Origin: Thereva unica
Taxonomy: Eukaryota; Arthropoda; Insecta; Diptera; Therevidae
Reading direction: 5' to 3'
Assembly (NCBI GenBank): GCA_949987705.1
Contig: OX465283.1
Coordinates: 77,509,720-77,573,719 of the forward strand
DNA length: 64,000 nucleotides
Both the position numbers and the translations under genes were made by a program. Of the stretch, positions 46,504-55,636 are shown piece after piece; positions within the stretch are counted from its first letter, which is position 1, and every line of letters starts with the position of its first letter. Under the pieces are notes generated by a model, which worked only from the letters and a program-made list of their open reading frames with translations, made no database searches and was not told the origin of the DNA.

Positions 46504-46830
46504 ACGATATCTTTTATAGTTGGTGCGATATCGTGCTGGCACAAAAATCACTTATGTCGCTTAAACCAAAAAACGGCTCGACCTTATAAAAAGCTTTTCA
46601 GATCATATTTCCGTTAATACGCTTCGAACAACACCTCCACGAAGTAGCTATCTTTTTTGGTTCACGCGATATCGTGCCAGAAAAAATGACCACATACGTA
46701 CGCACACACACACACACATACTCCCTCCAAAATTTTTGCTTCAAACGCTTTTGGGACCTTGAAAAATGAAAATACGTTGAAAATTTCGGTTTCGATTTTC
46801 GGACTTGTTTAGATAAACAATTTCCAAAAA
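46504..46830 (+). repeat. Dispersed ~140-bp-unit repeat (copy 2), right part
   Basis: It continues 'acgatatcttttatagttgg' and ends with the CA run, 'ttttgcttcaaacgctt' and 'gggaccttgaaaaatga', the same tail as at 4,400-4,500. Confidence 0.8.
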
Positions 46831-46874
46831 GCAAAGATTTTTTGTTTGTACAGTTTCACAGGTCCTCAGCTTCT

Positions 46875-47330
46875 TTTTTTATGTGAAAGATTAGAGTCTC
46901 AGAAATGGTCCTTTATACTATTGACAATCTATTTTCTTCATATAGAGTGCAATGTCGAACAGCAGTTCTAGTCCGGGAGAAAGGAATTGCCACAATCTAC
47001 CCGCAATATTTTAGTCCACCTATTCCTAACCATTACTATCGCGACTTTGACATCGGGGTATCAAGAAACAACCCGCTGGAGTGTTATGCTTCCTGAAACG
47101 AGTTGAAGCTCATCAACCAAACGATGACATGTTCTTTGGTGGAGCGGGGAAGGGCTAAGGGAGGCTATGGCAGGAGGAATCAGGAACGTAAAGAGGGAAG
47201 AAGAAAGAAGGAAAGTTATGTAGGTGGGAAAGTGGAAACGGCGAAGGATCGTGGGGCTGGCCGGGATTCGAACCCGGGACCTCTTGGATGGTAGCCAGAT
47301 GCCTTATTTCGTAGGCTACCGAGGCCCCCT
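46875..47330 (-). mobile_element. tRNA-derived SINE, full-length copy
   Basis: The minus strand starts with a tRNA-like head (about 47,330-47,255) with a B box GGTTCGAATCC. The body is shared with the copy at 47,556-48,023, and the 3' end is a short A-run at 46,875-46,881. Because the head is fused to a body and A-tail and occurs in several copies, it is a SINE and not a tRNA gene. Confidence 0.88.
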
Positions 47331-47555
47331 TGCACAGCTTTAATTTTCGAAACCCTTTTTAATTAAAAAATTCTATTACAGTTTTTAATAACAAACAGGC
47401 TCTTATTTACATATATATTTATTTGCCAAAGAAGGCAATTGCCCCACGCCGCCAGTCAGGGGGAGCCTGTAAATCCGGAAAATAACTTGTAGTTTGGCTA
47501 AAGTCAAAAGGAAAGCTGAACTTCCAAAAGCTGGAAAGACCTAACCGAAGGACCT
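47331..47555. other. Spacer between SINE copies
   Basis: AT-rich, no feature recognised. Confidence 0.3.
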
Positions 47556-48023
47556 TTTTTTTTTTTTTTTTTTTTTTTATGTGAAAGACTAGAGTCACAG
47601 GAAACGTCCTTTATACTGTGACGACAATCTATTTTCTTCATATAGAGTGCAATGTCGAACAGCAGCTCTAGTCGGGGAAGAAAGGAACTGTCACAACCTA
47701 CCAGCGATATTTTGCAGTCCACCTACTCCTAACCATTACTGGCGACTTTGTCATCGGGGCATCGAACTCGCTGGAGTGTTATGCCTCCTGAAACGAGTTG
47801 AATCTCATCAACCAACCGATGACATGCGCTTTGGTGAAGCGGGGAAGGGCTAACTAAGGCTAGACAGAAGGAATCAGGAATGTAAAGAGGGAAGAAGAAA
47901 GAAGGAAAGTTATGTAGGTGGGAAAGTGGAAAAGGCGAGGACCGTGGGGCTGGCCGGGATTCGAACCCGGGACCTCTGGGATAGTAGCCAGACGCCTTAC
48001 TCCCTAGGCTACCGAGGCCCTCC
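47556..48023 (-). mobile_element. tRNA-derived SINE, full-length with A23-like tail
   Basis: The minus strand begins 'ggcctcggtagcctaggg' (A-box region), then shows 'ggttcgaatcc' (B box), giving an RNA polymerase III promoter. The body carries 'gcatgtcatcggttgg' and ends 'tgactctagtctttcacat' plus a run of more than 20 A (plus strand T-run 47,556-47,578). The long pure tail suggests a young insertion. No unambiguous target duplication was found. Confidence 0.9.
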
Positions 48024-49046
48024 GGCCGTATCCGGAGGATGTGGTAGCTGCACCCTGCCCACTTGTTCCAGATCATGAAGAGAGCTGGCTGGATGAATTT
48101 GTTGTAACCAATTACGCCATTTGTCAACGGCTACGCATTAGCTCAATTTAAATGCGCTAGCTCTGCTACAGGCTCTACATAATTAACTGGTTAAAGGTCA
48201 GGGTTAGGAATCCTTGACATCATTTAGAGGAAGAAAGGGACCCCTTTCCCAAGAAGCTCTAGTGCGATTAATACGGAGGACCCGAACGGGGAAGAATATT
48301 TTGGTAGCAAGACCTCTGCAGGCCCTGAGGTAGCATAAATTCATGTTTGTTTTGCATGGTTTGGAGTGGTTTGCCTTAATACTTATAAGTTGTGTTTATC
48401 CTAACATTTTTTCTTTTACTTACCTGTAGGTTAAACAAACATATTTACATTATTTTTATGCACTCTCAGTAGTTATTGGGTCGGTTTGGGATGGGAAAAT
48501 TTTCTGGACCGTGGGAACTAGGTCACGTCAAGGTCATTGACCTTGCCCATGGGAACTGGATTGCGGAAGTAGGTCGGTGTGACCAATCAATCACCTGTCA
48601 TCAATCAATCACGTAGAAATGTGGGTCAAGGTGGCTGACCCTGGCCGTGGACGAGTCTGGGAACTGTGTCAGGGTCGATTATGTGGATCAAGGTCATCCT
48701 TGTTATTGTTGTGTGTGAGGCCATGCCCACTTGTGGCGCCGCGAAGGTGAAAGTTTGAGTGCGGAGATGTGGAGGGGAGTGCAGCGGAAGTATTAGCGAT
48801 GGCGATGGCGACGACGGGGGCGGCGGCGGGGGCGGGGGCTGGGGGCGAATGTTGAGAACTCGATGGCTCGACGGGTACATCATGTCTATGGGAGGTGTAG
48901 GTTTTGAAACTCTGTGGGTAGCATTGAAAGTAGAACTGTAAACCTGAAAATGACTACAATTTGAAACATTAAAAAAAAAACAATTATTTCAACATTTTTA
49001 TTTTTTTAATCAAAAATTTATTTTTAAAATTTTATTTTTACATGAT
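48024..49046. other. Region left of the Maverick genes; left border not resolved
   Basis: There is no gene. It holds a nuclear-receptor-like palindrome at 48,529-48,545 and a G-rich run at 48,808-48,850 (gggggcggcggcgggggcgg). The left end of the Maverick element should lie here, but the matching right inverted repeat is outside the window, so the boundary cannot be placed. Confidence 0.4.
48529..48545. promoter_or_regulatory. IR1 nuclear-receptor-like palindrome
   Basis: The sequence caaggtcattgaccttg contains two AGGTCA half-sites as an inverted repeat with one spacer base. That is the consensus form of ecdysone-receptor/USP sites. Further AAGGTCA half-sites lie within 160 bp (e.g. 48,689-48,696). 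No function is demonstrated. Confidence 0.45.
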
Positions 49047-49619
49047 TTAATATTTTTTTCTGTTTTGTGATAAAATAATGTTCCCTTCACCGTCGTCCAC
49101 ATTCAGTTCATGGGGATTTCCTGATCTTTTCTTAAATATGATTTCGAAGGAATTACCCATCTCTCCCAAATTCTCTATGGCATATTTCCCCTTTTTTAAT
49201 AAATTAATCCCCCTATCGGTGAGGTCAGTATACCTTCCCGGTAAGTATATAATACTATCCTCCAGCTCCACCAGCACCTTTTTCCCGAACTTGGTATTCA
49301 CCTTCCTAGCATCAATTATGTTGTACGCTTCGTTGACTTTCATGTCTTTCAAAGGCATATTTTTCTTATATTGAAAACTGTTGATTTCCTCCAGTATGCA
49401 TTCCTCATCCTCATCGACATCAGTATCATCATCATCATTCACAGAGATGATAGGGGACATGCTTTTCTTCCTTTTGCTAAGAGTCGACTTAGAAAAATCC
49501 TCCTCCTTCTTCTCCTCGAAAAGTCGCCTCTTTACCCCTTTGTTTGTTGACGATTTCCTAGCTGACTCCAAACTATCAGCACTTAACTCAAAATTATTAC
49601 TATTCATACTGCCTGCCAT
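49047..49619 (-). CDS. Maverick accessory protein, possible OB-fold ssDNA-binding protein
   Basis: The 190-codon frame begins at an ATG (49,619). The first ~85 residues are polar and low-complexity, with a Lys/Arg-rich stretch (TNKGVKRRLFEEKKEE) and an acidic run (NDDDDTDVDEDEE). The C-terminal ~100 residues form a compact domain with YNIIDARKVNTKFGKKVLVE, then SIIYLPGRYTDL. The 'G.kvlv.l.d..iyLP.ry' pattern recalls OB-fold ssDNA-binding proteins; that is inference from pattern only. It is divergently placed from the polymerase across 225-bp repeats, fitting a replication role. A TATA box lies at 49,809-49,816. Confidence 0.7.
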   Translation of the reverse strand: MAGSMNSNNFELSADSLESARKSSTNKGVKRRLFEEKKEEDFSKSTLSKRKKSMSPIISVNDDDDTDVDEDEECILEEINSFQYKKNMPLKDMKVNEAYNIIDARKVNTKFGKKVLVELEDSIIYLPGRYTDLTDRGINLLKKGKYAIENLGEMGNSFEIIFKKRSGNPHELNVDDGEGNIILSQNRKKY

Positions 49620-49808
49620 ATCTGAAAAGAATAAAGTCGAATGGTAAAATAATTGAAAATTTATTTATTTAAAACATTCTTACCCAAATGTTTCTTTTGA
49701 TTTTCAATAAAAAATTCTGCTCCTCACTTGATTTAACTTTGGAAAGTTTCTTCTGCCTTCCTCTAAAACTGATGAAACTCTACTTAAGAATCATCAGCCA
49801 AAGTGGGG

Positions 49809-49816
49809 TTTATATA
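49809..49816 (-). promoter_or_regulatory. TATA box of the leftward gene
   Basis: TATATAAA on the minus strand lies about 190 bases upstream of the ATG at 49,619, at the left border of the 225-bp repeats. It mirrors the TATA box of the polymerase gene on the other side. Confidence 0.55.
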
Positions 49817-49844
49817 GGCCTGAACTACCCATACATTGATACTG

Positions 49845-50640
49845 TTAAAACAAGTCGCTTTAATAATTTATTACGATCACGCAAGCAGATATACTGCGCA
49901 ATTGCAAATGATCCGGTTGCAGCTGCAAGATCCCGTTTGTTTTTGTTTTGTTTTTCGTTTTTACTCATTTCGCAGCTGTCGCAGAAATGAAATTATTATC
50001 TAGCTAAGAAATGCAGATGCCAAGCGAACCAATTAAAATAAATAAGCAGGCGAGTTCAACTTCCAAAGATTGAAACAAGTCGCATTAATAATTAATTGCG
50101 ATCACGCAAGCAGATATACTGCGCAATTGTACATGATCCGGTTGCAGCTGCAAGATCCCATTGGTTTTTGTTTTGTTTTGCGTTTTTGCTCATTTCGCAG
50201 CTGTCGCAGAAATGAAATTATTATCTAGCTAAGAAATGCAGATGCCAAGCGAACCAATTAAAATAAATAAGCAGGCGAGTTCAACTTCCAAAGATTGAAA
50301 CAAGTCGCATTAATAAATTAATTGCGATCACGCAAGCAGATATACTGCGCAATTGTACATGATCCGGTTGCAGCTGCAAGATCCCATTGGTTTTTGTTTT
50401 GTTTTGCGTTTTTGCTCATTTCGCAGCTGTCGCAGAAATGAAATTATTATCTAGCTAAGAAATGCAGATGCCAAGCGAACCAATTAAAATAAATAAGCAG
50501 GCGAGTTCAACTTCCAAAGATTGAAACAAGTCGCATTAATAATTAATTGCGATCACGCAAGCAGATATACTGCGCAATTGCACATGATCCGGTGCAGCTG
50601 CAAGAGCCCGTTTGTTTTTGTTTTGCTTGCGTTGGGTCGC
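49845..50640 (+). repeat. Four ~225-bp direct repeats between divergent promoters
   Basis: The anchor 'caagtcgc.ttaataa' recurs at 49,851, 50,076, 50,301 and 50,527, so the period is 225-226 bp. Units contain 'gcgatcacgcaagcagatat', 'gatccggttgcagctgcaag', a 'gtttttgttttg' run and 'tttcgcagctgtcgcagaa'. Units two and three are nearly identical; the first and last are partial or more diverged. CAGCTG E-box-like palindromes occur twice per unit. Enhancer or replication-origin function is possible but unproved. Confidence 0.95.
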
Positions 50641-50641
50641 G

Positions 50642-50650
50642 TATATAAAA
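50642..50650 (+). promoter_or_regulatory. TATA box of the polymerase B gene
   Basis: TATATAAAA lies directly after the last 225-bp repeat. An initiator-like 'gtcattcg' follows about 30 bases downstream (50,671-50,678). The implied leader is about 335 nt. Confidence 0.6.
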
Positions 50651-50789
50651 ACCTATCCGAATGCATCTCCGTCATTCGAAGGTTGATTTTAAAATCGCGA
50701 AAAGTGAGTCGGGAAGTATTTACCTTGACAGTTTAACTTTAAAAGTGTTTTGAGAAGTTTTAAGCTAATCGGAATTTCGAGTGCTGAAA

Positions 50790-50995
50790 GTGTTTTAAAA
50801 AAGTGTAAAAGTGTGGGTGGATATTATTTAAAAACAAAAAGAAGTTTGAGTGTTAACATTGTTTTAAAAAGTGTAAAATTGTGGGTAGATGTATATTTAA
50901 AAATAAAAAAGAAGTTCGAGTGTTAATATTTTTTAAAGTGTAAAAGTGTGGGGGATATACATATATTTAAAAATAAAAAAAGGGTAAGAAACTAG
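50790..50995 (+). repeat. Three ~68-bp repeats in the polymerase leader
   Basis: The motif 'aagtgtaaaa.tgtggg' recurs near 50,803, 50,871 and 50,938, each followed by 'tatttaaaaa.aaaaa' and mostly 'gaagtt.gagtgttaa'. They lie in the presumed 5' untranslated leader, between the TATA box and the ATG at 51,008. Confidence 0.8.
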
Positions 50996-51007
50996 TGTAA
51001 TTTAAGT

Positions 51008-54000
51008 ATGAAAAAAATGTTGAAGCTTAGGGCTCAGGTAGACGAGGAGCTTGGAATGTTTAGTAAATTTTCCATCACCAACGATATGATAACGCATATC
51101 AGGCGTTTCAATCTGAGGGGACGCAAAATTACTTTCAAAATCAATAGTCCACCTGCAAATGTGGAACCCTCAGATTGGATCAAAAGTGCAGTTGACGATA
51201 TTGTTCAACACGCACTCTCAGAAGTTCAGCCAGATGATTTCCTTGGTTTTACCTTTTGTGGAGCGTCCTTTATGGAGAAAGGTCCAGGGTGGTTAAGTTA
51301 CAGATCGGCCTCCACACTGAAAGTATCAGATGTGTGGGACACCATTGGAAAAATTTTTCAAAGCAATTCAAGTGGATTAAGTACCGACACGTTTTGCTTG
51401 AATGTTACCACAGTTAGACTGCCACAAGGGAGAGGAAATGATAGAGCCAGGAAATACAACACGTTTGATGAGGAATGTGTAAAGAGAAAGGGTATCGTAG
51501 TAATAAAAAACAAGGATAACCTTTGTCTAGCAAGAGCATTGATTGTTGCCATATCCAAAGCGAATAAGGAGACAGAGTTTGTCAAAGTAAGGAGGGATGT
51601 TGGAAAATTACAAACTCAACGAGCAACAGAACTTTTGTCTGAATCCAGGATAAATATACCCAATGAAGGTGCCGGAATTCCGGAGTTGCAAAAATTTCAA
51701 GAACATCTGAAAGATTATAAGATTATAGTGTATAGATATGGTGCTAGAGGAAGAGATGTGATATTTGAGGGACAAAATACCGGCAAAAAACTAAATTTGC
51801 TGTACCACAACAATCATTACAATGTCATAGGTTCGCTAACTGCCGCATTTTGCTGTGTGTATTATTGCGAGGAATGTCATGTACCATACAACAACAAAAA
51901 CGATCACAGATGTGGAGGAACTGCCTGCCCCTGCTGTCAACAGACTCCAGCATGCGCTAAAGACTCATACGAAAAATTGTGTAAAGATTGTAATCGACAT
52001 TTTAGAGGAGAATTTTGCTTCAACAATCATAAAGCTTCAGGATCTCTAAATAATAAAAGTGTTTGCGAGGTAGTAAAAAAATGCAAAGATTGTCTCAAGA
52101 CATATAAATCAGATAAAACTCATATATGCGGTGAATATTTTTGCAAGATCTGTGATAAACACGTGGAAAAAGGACACTTCTGCTTTATACAATCAGATGT
52201 CAGAACACCGCCGACAAAAGATACTCTTTTTGTCTTTTACGATCTGGAAACAAGACAGGAGAAGGATGTAGATCAAAAATATATAGAAGGAGAATCAGCT
52301 GATGACATAAAGCTGCATGAACCAAATTTATGTGTAGCTGCGAGGCGTTGTGAACTCTGTATTGATATAGAAAAGTTACATTTCTGCCAAAAATGTGGAT
52401 ATAGATTGAAGATTTACCAAACTAATGTAGTGAGCGAGTTTTTGAAAGATTTGTTGGAGTTAAGGAGGGGCAAATTTAAAAGGGTAGTAGTCATAGCTCA
52501 TAATGGTCAGGCGTTTGACCATCAATTCATACTAAATTACATCCTGAAAAAGACAGACCTGAAACCAAAATTAATAATGCGGGGAACGAAAATTATAATG
52601 ATGCAGTTGGACAACATAAAATTTATCGATTCGCTAAATTATTTTCCTATGAGCCTATCACAACTACCAAAGGCTTTTGATCTACCTTCAGTGTATAAAA
52701 AAGGATACTTCCCTCATCTATTTAACACGTTCGAGAATAAGGAATATATTGGGAAATTACCGGCTGTAAAATATTACAGTCCCGACTCAATGAAAACTGA
52801 AGATCGCGATAGTTTCCTAAAATGGTACGAGGAACATAAAAATGAAGACTTCGATATGCAGCGTGATATTGTAGACTATTGCATTAGTGACGTGCAGATT
52901 TTAAAAGAGGCATGCTTAAAATTTAGAAAATTGATGTTGGTAGAATGCAGAGTTGATCCGTTTGTTGAGGCGACAACTATTGCCTCTGCATGCAATTTAG
53001 TTTTTCGGCGCAATTTTCTTAGACCAAATACTATTGGTATTATTCCAAGAAAGGGATATAGATATGCCGATAATCAGTCAGAAATAGCAATTCAATGGCT
53101 AATATATGAAGAAAAACGCAGAGGGATTAATATTACACATGCAGCTAAACAAAGAGAAGTTGTTCTGAAAGGAGTAAAAGTAGACGGCTATTGTGCAGAG
53201 TCTAATCAAATTTTTGAATTCCATGGTTGCTATTACCACGGACACCCCACATGCTTGAAACATAACCGTGATCAACCTCTTCATGATGACCAAAACGATA
53301 CTCTAAATCACCGATACGAAGTAACAAACGCAAAGACGGGGCGTTTACGTTCTTATGGATACGAGGTCATTGAGATGTGGGAGTGTGATTTTCTCAGACT
53401 GATGGAAATGAATAAAGACATTCAAGCTTTAAGAGACCATCCTTTACTGGTACACTCACCTTTAAATCCCAGAGATGCTTTTTATGGGGGTCGAACAGGT
53501 AATGTTTATACACATTACGAATGCAAGCCAGGTGAAAAAATAAAATACATAGATGTATGTTCATTGTATCCATGGGTTTGCAAGTATGGAAAATTCCCAG
53601 TCGGCCACCCTGAATTATATGTAGGAACAGATGCATGCTCCAAAGTTTATTTAGATAAAATAGATGGTCTGATCAAATGTAAAATTTTACCACCCGAAGG
53701 AATGTATCATCCAGTTCTACCGATTAGACAGAATAATAAATTAATGTTCCCCCTATGTCATAGATGTAGCGAGGAGAAAAACCAACATCATGAATGCTCA
53801 CACACGGATGAGCAAAGAGCTCTGATTGGAACATGGGTAATTGACGAGGTAAAAACAGCTCTAAGTAGAGGATACAAAATGTTGGATACATACGAAATAT
53901 GGAGTTACAAAACTGAGGCGTACGACAAATCAAACCTTTCGGGTGGACTGTTTACTTCTATGATGAACAAATTTATCAAGATGAAACAGCAGGCATCAGG

Positions 54001-54865
54001 ATGGCCCAGCAAATGCAGTTCGGATGAAAAGGAAAAGAGGAAATACTTGGAGGAATTTCTGCAAAATGAAGGTGTAAAACTGGAGTATTCAGAAGTTAAT
54101 AAAAATCCCGGGCTAAGATCATTAGCCAAGTTAATTTTAAACTCCTTTTGGGGAAAATTTGGACAACGAGAAAACCAACCGAGGACCAATATAATTAACA
54201 GTTCAGGAGAATTGTATCAGTTTCTAATAAATCCGGCAGTAGAGGTACAACATCTTCTTCCAATCAATGAAGAAACACTTATTGTAAACTGGAATTATAG
54301 AGAAGAAGCTGCAGAGTCTCTAGGAACAGTTAACGTTTCTATAGCATCTTATACCACCACACAGGCAAGACTTAAGTTATTTAGCTATTTGGAGCAGCTT
54401 GGAGAAAGAGTTTTATATTATGATACTGATTCTGTCATATATATTAGCAGAGAGGGAGAATACGATCCCCCAACTGGAGAATTCATTGGAGATATGACCG
54501 ATGAGTTAGAATGCTACGGTCCTGGTAGTTATATAAAAACTTTTACAAGTGGAGGTCCTAAAAATTATGCATACGCAGTTTATAGCACAAGGGATAAATC
54601 CATCAAGGTACAGAGTAAAGTAAAGGGAATCTGTCTGAATTATGAAGCTTCACAACATGTCAATTTAGATTCAATTAAAAATATGATATTAAATGACAAC
54701 GAGGAAGACTATATTCCTATCCTATCAAAAAATATTCGTCGCACAAAAGATCACGAGGTAGTAACAGTTCCGGAAATTAAAAAATATAAAGTGACTTCAA
54801 ATAAACGAAGATTTTTGGAAGATTTCAGTTCCCTACCATACGGGTTTAAACGACAGAAAAGATGA
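51008..54865 (+). CDS. Protein-primed DNA polymerase B (pPolB)
   Basis: This 1,285-codon open frame would replicate the element's linear DNA from a protein primer. The N-terminal third (to ~280) has the segment VVIKNKDNLCLARALIVAIS typical of Maverick polymerases. Residues ~281-395 are Cys/His-rich with repeated CxxC pairs, probably zinc-binding. The exonuclease motifs follow: FYDLETRQ (~409), AHNGQAFDHQ (~497) and DYCISDVQIL (~621). The polymerase motifs are YIDVCSLYPWVCKYG (A, ~847), KLILNSFWGKFGQ (B, ~1,040) and YYDTDSVIYI (C, ~1,137, with YxDTDS). All catalytic acids are present. The start is the first ATG after the leader repeats. The gene looks intact. Confidence 0.96.
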   Translation: MKKMLKLRAQVDEELGMFSKFSITNDMITHIRRFNLRGRKITFKINSPPANVEPSDWIKSAVDDIVQHALSEVQPDDFLGFTFCGASFMEKGPGWLSYRSASTLKVSDVWDTIGKIFQSNSSGLSTDTFCLNVTTVRLPQGRGNDRARKYNTFDEECVKRKGIVVIKNKDNLCLARALIVAISKANKETEFVKVRRDVGKLQTQRATELLSESRINIPNEGAGIPELQKFQEHLKDYKIIVYRYGARGRDVIFEGQNTGKKLNLLYHNNHYNVIGSLTAAFCCVYYCEECHVPYNNKNDHRCGGTACPCCQQTPACAKDSYEKLCKDCNRHFRGEFCFNNHKASGSLNNKSVCEVVKKCKDCLKTYKSDKTHICGEYFCKICDKHVEKGHFCFIQSDVRTPPTKDTLFVFYDLETRQEKDVDQKYIEGESADDIKLHEPNLCVAARRCELCIDIEKLHFCQKCGYRLKIYQTNVVSEFLKDLLELRRGKFKRVVVIAHNGQAFDHQFILNYILKKTDLKPKLIMRGTKIIMMQLDNIKFIDSLNYFPMSLSQLPKAFDLPSVYKKGYFPHLFNTFENKEYIGKLPAVKYYSPDSMKTEDRDSFLKWYEEHKNEDFDMQRDIVDYCISDVQILKEACLKFRKLMLVECRVDPFVEATTIASACNLVFRRNFLRPNTIGIIPRKGYRYADNQSEIAIQWLIYEEKRRGINITHAAKQREVVLKGVKVDGYCAESNQIFEFHGCYYHGHPTCLKHNRDQPLHDDQNDTLNHRYEVTNAKTGRLRSYGYEVIEMWECDFLRLMEMNKDIQALRDHPLLVHSPLNPRDAFYGGRTGNVYTHYECKPGEKIKYIDVCSLYPWVCKYGKFPVGHPELYVGTDACSKVYLDKIDGLIKCKILPPEGMYHPVLPIRQNNKLMFPLCHRCSEEKNQHHECSHTDEQRALIGTWVIDEVKTALSRGYKMLDTYEIWSYKTEAYDKSNLSGGLFTSMMNKFIKMKQQASGWPSKCSSDEKEKRKYLEEFLQNEGVKLEYSEVNKNPGLRSLAKLILNSFWGKFGQRENQPRTNIINSSGELYQFLINPAVEVQHLLPINEETLIVNWNYREEAAESLGTVNVSIASYTTTQARLKLFSYLEQLGERVLYYDTDSVIYISREGEYDPPTGEFIGDMTDELECYGPGSYIKTFTSGGPKNYAYAVYSTRDKSIKVQSKVKGICLNYEASQHVNLDSIKNMILNDNEEDYIPILSKNIRRTKDHEVVTVPEIKKYKVTSNKRRFLEDFSSLPYGFKRQKR

Positions 54866-55066
54866 GAAAATGTGTTTGTGAGACAACAACAGAGATAAAT
54901 ATATGAATTTATCACTGCTTACACTTATGAATATGCCAATTTAGAAGAATAAGCTATATGAATAAGCTTCGTGGAGTAGGCCTAATGGGGATACCACATG
55001 ATAAAAAAAACGCACCAAAAACTCTACCCCTGGGGTTGGTGTGGAAATGAGTTCCATATTTGTTAA

Positions 55067-55074
55067 GATATATA
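55067..55074 (+). promoter_or_regulatory. TATA box of the small rightward ORF
   Basis: 'gatatataagac' lies about 60 bases upstream of the ATG at 55,133, at a plausible distance for a TATA-driven early transcript. Confidence 0.5.
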
Positions 55075-55132
55075 AGACATTAAAACATGTATTTAAGAGT
55101 CATTTGATATTTTCTCTTGGATCGTTAAAGTC

Positions 55133-55582
55133 ATGAATTCTACAACAGTTATCGTGGATATACAATTTGTCAGTGGAGTAAATGGACAGCTGTTTGCTAA
55201 GGAGATGGTAGTCTTACAACACGGATCACTTTTACCGATCTTATACTACTTCAAGCCACCTTTTCCGTATAGTGAATTGACACCAAGAGCTCGCTGGCAG
55301 GATGATTTCAACTTTAGCAAAATAAATGGATTAAGATGGAATGGTGGAAATACTGATTACAACGAATTGCCCAACCTATTGACGAATTATTCAAATTCAA
55401 CAATTTTTGTGAAAGGATTGGAAAAGGAGAAATTTATCCGGAAATACCTCCCTGAAGCGAAAATAGTCCAACTGGAAATACCAAAACTAAGTAACTTGGA
55501 AAATTTCGAGTCTTTCTGCATGATACATGGAAGGTCACCTACTCTCCGATGTGCCGTTCAAAATTGTTTTAATATATATTAA
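55133..55582 (+). CDS. Small Maverick accessory protein, function unknown
   Basis: 149 codons from ATG. It starts with a beta-strand-like 'TTVIVDIQFVSG' and a 'LFAKEMVVLQ' segment, then YYFKPPFPYSELTPRARWQD, 'LRWNGGNTDYNEL' and a 'STIFVKGLEKEKFI' block. I recognise this layout as recurring in small ORFs of arthropod mobile elements, but its biochemical role is not known to me. An RNase H-like fold is conceivable from the acidic residues following beta-like stretches (VDIQ, KE). The shorter gene at 60,262-60,531 seems to be a distant relative. It ends convergently with the next gene. Confidence 0.75.
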   Translation: MNSTTVIVDIQFVSGVNGQLFAKEMVVLQHGSLLPILYYFKPPFPYSELTPRARWQDDFNFSKINGLRWNGGNTDYNELPNLLTNYSNSTIFVKGLEKEKFIRKYLPEAKIVQLEIPKLSNLENFESFCMIHGRSPTLRCAVQNCFNIY

Positions 55583-55594
55583 TACATGTTAGTG

Positions 55595-55613
55595 AATAAA
55601 TTTTTTAAATAAA
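55595..55613 (+). terminator. Poly(A) signals of the rightward transcription unit
   Basis: AATAAA at 55,595-55,600 and again at 55,608-55,613 lie just after the stop at 55,582. On the minus strand AATAAA is also present at about 55,626-55,635 for the convergent gene, so the two units share a very short 3' overlap zone. Confidence 0.6.
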
Positions 55614-55636
55614 AGATATCTTTAGTTTTATTTTAT

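Noticed and set aside
47255..47330. tRNA-like sequence with a perfect B box (and again at 47,945-48,023)
   Set aside because: Each is fused to a common body and A-tail and occurs in several copies, so it is a SINE head and not a tRNA gene.
48626..48883. Proline-rich open frame on the minus strand
   Set aside because: It is the complement of the G-rich run; low complexity only.
48024..49046. Left terminal inverted repeat of the Maverick element
   Set aside because: No partner inside the window and no convincing terminus, so no boundary was claimed.
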